48,322 nt of DNA from a virus. The DNA lies in IMG/VR virus record IMGVR_UViG_3300036760_000253, positions 1 to 48,322 of that record, one strand, 5' to 3'. The notes under the pieces are model-generated. The model was not told where the DNA came from, did not search any database, and saw only the letters and a list, made by a program, of their open reading frames with translations. The position numbers and the translations under genes were made by a program. Positions 46,001 through 48,322 of the stretch are shown here, one piece after another (the stretch's first letter is position 1; each line of letters starts with the position of its first letter).

Positions 46001-48062
46001 AGAAGTCCACGAGGTAGTACGCGCCCTCGGGGCCGTGGATGACGCCGACCCAGCCTGCGCCGAACTCCGCGTCGACCTTCGCGCCGAGTGCTGCCATCGA
46101 CTCGGGCGTATTCTCCGTCGGCCGTACGAGGAAACCGGGGTAGATGTTGTCGCCGGTCTTCCCCGGCGCGAGCGGGCGGCCCCAGCTCACCGAGTCCTGC
46201 GACTGGATGATGCCCTTGGCCGACGCGACCGCATTGAGATCCGCGACCTCCTTCGCCGTCAGCTCGCGAACGATGACGTGGTTCGCGATGCCGACGCTGG
46301 CCTGGCCGCGCCACACGCCGATGCCCATGTGGTGCCCCTGGTTATCGAGCCCCACGATTTTCTCGAACGTGCCGAGGCGCGAGACCTCGAAGACCTCATT
46401 CGCGTAGCTCGCCTGTTCGCCGGGGGTGAGCGAGTTGTAGAAGCTGCGCTCGCTGTCGAAGATCGCAGCGTCGCCCGGCTTCGCCTCGTTCGCGATCTGC
46501 ACGCGCTGTGTCTCGCGCGCCATGTTGCCGCCGAAGTGGACATCGCCGCTCGTCGCATACGTGCCGAACGCCATGCGCTTGCCGAGCAAGTCCTGCGGGA
46601 GAAGCTCGCGCGGGATCCCGTACACGACGCCACCCTGCGTGGCTGCTCGTGACGGGTGCTCGGTGAGCCACACCGCCTCCTGCGACGGGTCGCGCTCGGT
46701 CGGCATCGCGTGGATCGCCTTCGACTGGTCGATACCCGCCGACGCCTCGGGGCTCGTGCCGTGATAGAGCATGTTCGGATCGGGCTCCATATTCCACGCT
46801 TCGTCGCGCGTGTACTTCTGTACCTGCGGGCGCTCCTCGAGGAAGTTGAGGCTCGGCGGTTCGGTCGCTGCGTCAGGCGTGTGCGCGAGATTCGTGATCT
46901 CGGGGCGCTGTCCCTCCTGCGCGAAGACGACACGGCCAGTCTTGACATCCTGCGTCGTCACGCTGATCGGGTGGTACTGCGAGTGCGCGTAGATCCGATC
47001 CCAGGCGTCAGACGGCCGGACACCCAGGTCGCGGGACATCGCGAGCGCCGAGGCGTCGTGTGCGGCGAGGATCGAGTTGCGTTCCTGGCGCGAGTACCCG
47101 GCGCTCTTGAGCGTGGCTGCGTAGTCCTTCCGGGCCTGGTTCGTCCCAAGGTCGAGCGCAAAGACTCTCTTAGCCTGCTTCGCTCCCTTGCGGGCATCGA
47201 GGGCGGCCTTGGCGGCACGCACCGAATCAACGGAGACGCCTGCCTCACGGTAGGCGCTCAGGCCCGCCTTGACGGCCCGTGCGGGCGCGAGCAGCTCGTC
47301 GGGGCCCAGGAGGGCCAGTCCGGCGCCGATGTCCGTGGCGACGCTCCCCAGGCTCGGGGCCTGTCCGTGCGCGAGACGCTCGGCTGTCGCCACCGGCATG
47401 AGCCCCTGAGCAACCTGTTCGAGGATGACGCCCACGAGTCCGATGTTCTTGCGCCGCATCTGATCGGCCTCGGCGAGCTGCTGCGCGTTCCACTGCGTCG
47501 AGGGATCCCAGACGGGGCCACGAGCGCCAGCGATGAAGTCGCGGGCCTTCGCCTCCTGATCTTGGAGCGGGAGCTGCGCGTACGTCGGATCCTGCCGCAT
47601 CGTCGCCATCTGCTTGAGGATCATGCGCGAGTATATGTCGTGCGTCGGGCCGGTCGGCGGTGCGATGAAGCCCGCCTTTCCTGCGGGGTGCGCAGTCGGC
47701 GCATAGATCGGCGCGTGCTGTCCGACAAGCTCGGAACCAGTCGGGCCGGGCCGCAGCGCCGTCAGCTCGGGCTGCTGCTTGACGTGTGCCTGCGCCGCAC
47801 GCTGCGACGCGAGGGCGAGCGCGTGCTGACGCGCCTGCTCCTCGATCTGCTGCGGCGTGAGGAAGACGACCGAGTGCTTGGCGCTCGGGCCCGGCGCGGA
47901 GCCGCCGGGGATGGGTTTCGGCTTCGAGCGCGAAGCAACCGACACCGACGGCACGAACGTCTCGCCGTGATTGTGCGCGACCCTCACGCTGACACCGGAC
48001 GACCCCTTGTCGGGGGCGGCAGTGCTGCGAGGAGTGAAGACCGGCGACGGATCGACGGGCAT
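43008..48062 (-). CDS. Giant multi-domain (polyvalent-type) virion protein (1,684 aa)
   Basis: ATG 48062 (TAATG overlap) is preferred over an in-frame ATG at 48080. N-terminal ~130 residues are low-complexity. At ~431-436 LYHGTS, then VWLTEHPSRA, resembles the NAD-binding core of ADP-ribosyltransferases. At ~881-885 HELGH is a zinc metallopeptidase motif. At ~990-1025 ARALAEKHGVNPEHL ... GTGVNGRVTIPDVEKYV resembles a peripheral-subunit-binding (E3-binding) domain. The last ~450 residues, with ALFFSPRLLASRV, resemble the C-terminal domain of large polyvalent phage proteins. Probably ejected with DNA into the cell. Domains by eye. Confidence 0.8.
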   Translation of the reverse strand: MPVDPSPVFTPRSTAAPDKGSSGVSVRVAHNHGETFVPSVSVASRSKPKPIPGGSAPGPSAKHSVVFLTPQQIEEQARQHALALASQRAAQAHVKQQPELTALRPGPTGSELVGQHAPIYAPTAHPAGKAGFIAPPTGPTHDIYSRMILKQMATMRQDPTYAQLPLQDQEAKARDFIAGARGPVWDPSTQWNAQQLAEADQMRRKNIGLVGVILEQVAQGLMPVATAERLAHGQAPSLGSVATDIGAGLALLGPDELLAPARAVKAGLSAYREAGVSVDSVRAAKAALDARKGAKQAKRVFALDLGTNQARKDYAATLKSAGYSRQERNSILAAHDASALAMSRDLGVRPSDAWDRIYAHSQYHPISVTTQDVKTGRVVFAQEGQRPEITNLAHTPDAATEPPSLNFLEERPQVQKYTRDEAWNMEPDPNMLYHGTSPEASAGIDQSKAIHAMPTERDPSQEAVWLTEHPSRAATQGGVVYGIPRELLPQDLLGKRMAFGTYATSGDVHFGGNMARETQRVQIANEAKPGDAAIFDSERSFYNSLTPGEQASYANEVFEVSRLGTFEKIVGLDNQGHHMGIGVWRGQASVGIANHVIVRELTAKEVADLNAVASAKGIIQSQDSVSWGRPLAPGKTGDNIYPGFLVRPTENTPESMAALGAKVDAEFGAGWVGVIHGPEGAYYLVDFSGSENFANRLRGLVHDVSPRTEPISWEGGYVEDARAAQEGAWGVMYQDAISKHPESAALQKAIDEAQGKVEKIRTDFADFARERAGQRYEELLAEAAAMMGKLVPKNGTIGSRQDRADVLRWLSHQARNTDDPEIHAVADALDQAIEARNSPDPESFFQGDNPLLRHIADAQERPLINHILALFEGSDVSTAIHELGHAVEQYLPEELRASLGNDPETIARTFEQYFKSGGIPDEALRPAMEHIAEQMTRIYADAESVPGAKISPEIKAAFDDFFKREIAQRPAFARRLAAAHLPQNHNWRWPDDITGEARALAEKHGVNPEHLVGTGVNGRVTIPDVEKYVFEQMGPEEQLRSLMQGLRVSRGEQEAGYSIERTARFRNAEGHFLNDALPPEERLAAGKSELAGELPKVVINGRARDMTQDSLDHLLSTVLQHPNLMTGQKTRVADALVSLIREGRTPTKSELNLMRHVWGSDTVMSLQDIASKWDKGYNLALSALNIPRSIMSSMDVSFGLRQALVAAFYDPKTWFKAWRAQFEFLSKYTGGGEAPYQAMMEGIHAKANYPLYEDMGLAITDLETEIGLREEQYQSNLAEKLTVKGHGPGSIIRSSGRMYTGMAVMLRTELADKLLVEAAQRGQDIHDKQFLQELGHFINGITGRGDLPGKVLQESAPLLNALFFSPRLLASRVQMLNPRNYIAGDKFVRRQYLRAGLRTFGSLATILGAIKLFVPGAEVGTDWRSSDFGKIKVGDTRIDLGGGFGQLFHLMGMIYTGQKVSSTTGQVQSLTSNKFGQATRADAFVNFFSGKLAPTPGMVNDWMKNRDPQHLGQPFNWKDEAASHFQPLIAQDAWQLYNDPTAGMNGIEAAAAGFGLEATGMGIQTYKATDLAAKPTKKLEQQAKDLGLPAPTPDILLNLDHKAHIDSLVRAYPGDRKAQMKDIVQYYEKTTGDKSFESVATLVTNKGTTTDASQIIDAIRHALVGPSLAQYEAAIRDASKAAGK

Positions 48063-48310
48063 TACTGACCGGGCCGCCATCCGGCAGCCCTGAGTGCCTT
48101 CTTCACGATGGTCATGACCTGCGCTTTCGAGAGTCCTTCCTGGATGAGCGCGTCTCCACCGATGGCCGCGTAGACCTTCGTCGCCGCGTCGGCGTAGTTC
48201 GCTGCTCCCGTTCCCGTGCGCGCCGCGAGCGCGAGGCTGTTCGTCGTGCGCGGGCCGTTCTTGTACGGGGGAGGGAAGACTCCCGCGCCCTTCGCCGACG
48301 GGTCGGCCAT
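48062..48310 (-). CDS. Small protein before the giant virion gene (82 aa)
   Basis: ATG 48310 is 12 nt from the window edge; its ribosome site would be at or beyond the edge. Basic/Gly N-terminus (ADPSAKGAGVFPPPYKNGPR), then helices (ANYADAATKVYAAIGG ... KAQVMTIVKKALRAAG). The stop is coupled as TAATG to the giant gene. Function unknown. Confidence 0.65.
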   Translation of the reverse strand: MADPSAKGAGVFPPPYKNGPRTTNSLALAARTGTGAANYADAATKVYAAIGGDALIQEGLSKAQVMTIVKKALRAAGWRPGQ

Positions 48311-48322
48311 GTACTTACCCTT

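Noticed and set aside
43533-46652. Very long plus-strand open frame (over 1,000 codons) opposite the giant virion gene
   Set aside because: Leu/Val/Arg-rich shadow with no domains; high GC removes stop codons antisense to the real gene.
1-48322. CRISPR array, insertion sequences, rRNA
   Set aside because: No regularly spaced repeat-spacer pattern, no transposase or terminal inverted repeats, and no rRNA-like stretch were seen.

Overview
The window looks like most or all of the genome of a GC-rich (by eye low-to-mid 60s % G+C) tailed, podovirus-like phage, probably of an actinobacterium or a similar high-GC host. The reasons are base composition, frequent GTG and TTG starts, long runs of coupled genes (ATGA, GTGA, TAATG overlaps), a P22-like portal and connector set, a SU10-like major capsid protein, a giant ejection-type virion protein, no long tape-measure gene and no major tail tube gene. 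I see no integrase, no recognisable lysogeny repressor and no phage RNA polymerase, so a lytic phage using host polymerase is most likely. Host and morphology are inferences.

Layout. (1) 23.9 kb down to 1, minus strand: the late operon. In transcription order it holds small DNA-binding and zinc proteins, a two-domain glycosyltransferase, a metallopeptidase, a truncated capsid-like paralogue, a HAD + SLOG + SLOG cassette, terminase large subunit, portal, scaffold, major capsid, connector, tail and fibre proteins and small virion proteins. Homing endonucleases (three HNH, one LAGLIDADG) sit in the gaps between genes. (2) 23.9-24.6 kb: a non-coding divergent control region. (3) 24.6-40.3 kb, plus strand: early and replication genes, namely a DUF932 protein, a phosphoribosyltransferase, an SSB-like protein, a ParB-like protein, a RecB/Cas4-like nuclease, HNH, RusA, primase-helicase, nucleotide-metabolism enzymes and a calcineurin-like phosphoesterase. 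One minus-strand gene (28.1-28.7 kb) faces into an operator-rich divergent region and is a candidate regulator. (4) 48.3 kb down to 40.4 kb, minus strand: a 1,684-residue multi-domain virion protein, an NlpC/P60 peptidoglycan hydrolase, small membrane proteins and an amidase endolysin. On a circular map blocks 4 and 1 are one late operon (23.9 -> 1 / 48.3 -> 40.4 kb), closed by a strong bidirectional terminator at 40.33-40.38 kb.

Two features stand out. First, five copies of a roughly 70-nt two-hairpin RNA element precede start codons in the early operon (24.5-27.2 kb). The upper stems differ in sequence yet all still pair, four of five have GNRA tetraloops, and a conserved TAG at the 5' edge usually serves as the stop codon of the preceding ORF. 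Second, a complete cloverleaf tRNA, best read as tRNA-Gln(CUG), lies in sense orientation inside the linker-coding part of the NlpC/P60 gene.

How the genes work together. Early transcription from the 23.9 kb region would express small host-interaction proteins, each unit under its own structured leader, followed by recombination, replication and nucleotide-pool genes. The minus strand then makes capsid, DNA packaging, tail, ejection and lysis proteins. All functions come from reading motifs in the sequence; no database search was run.
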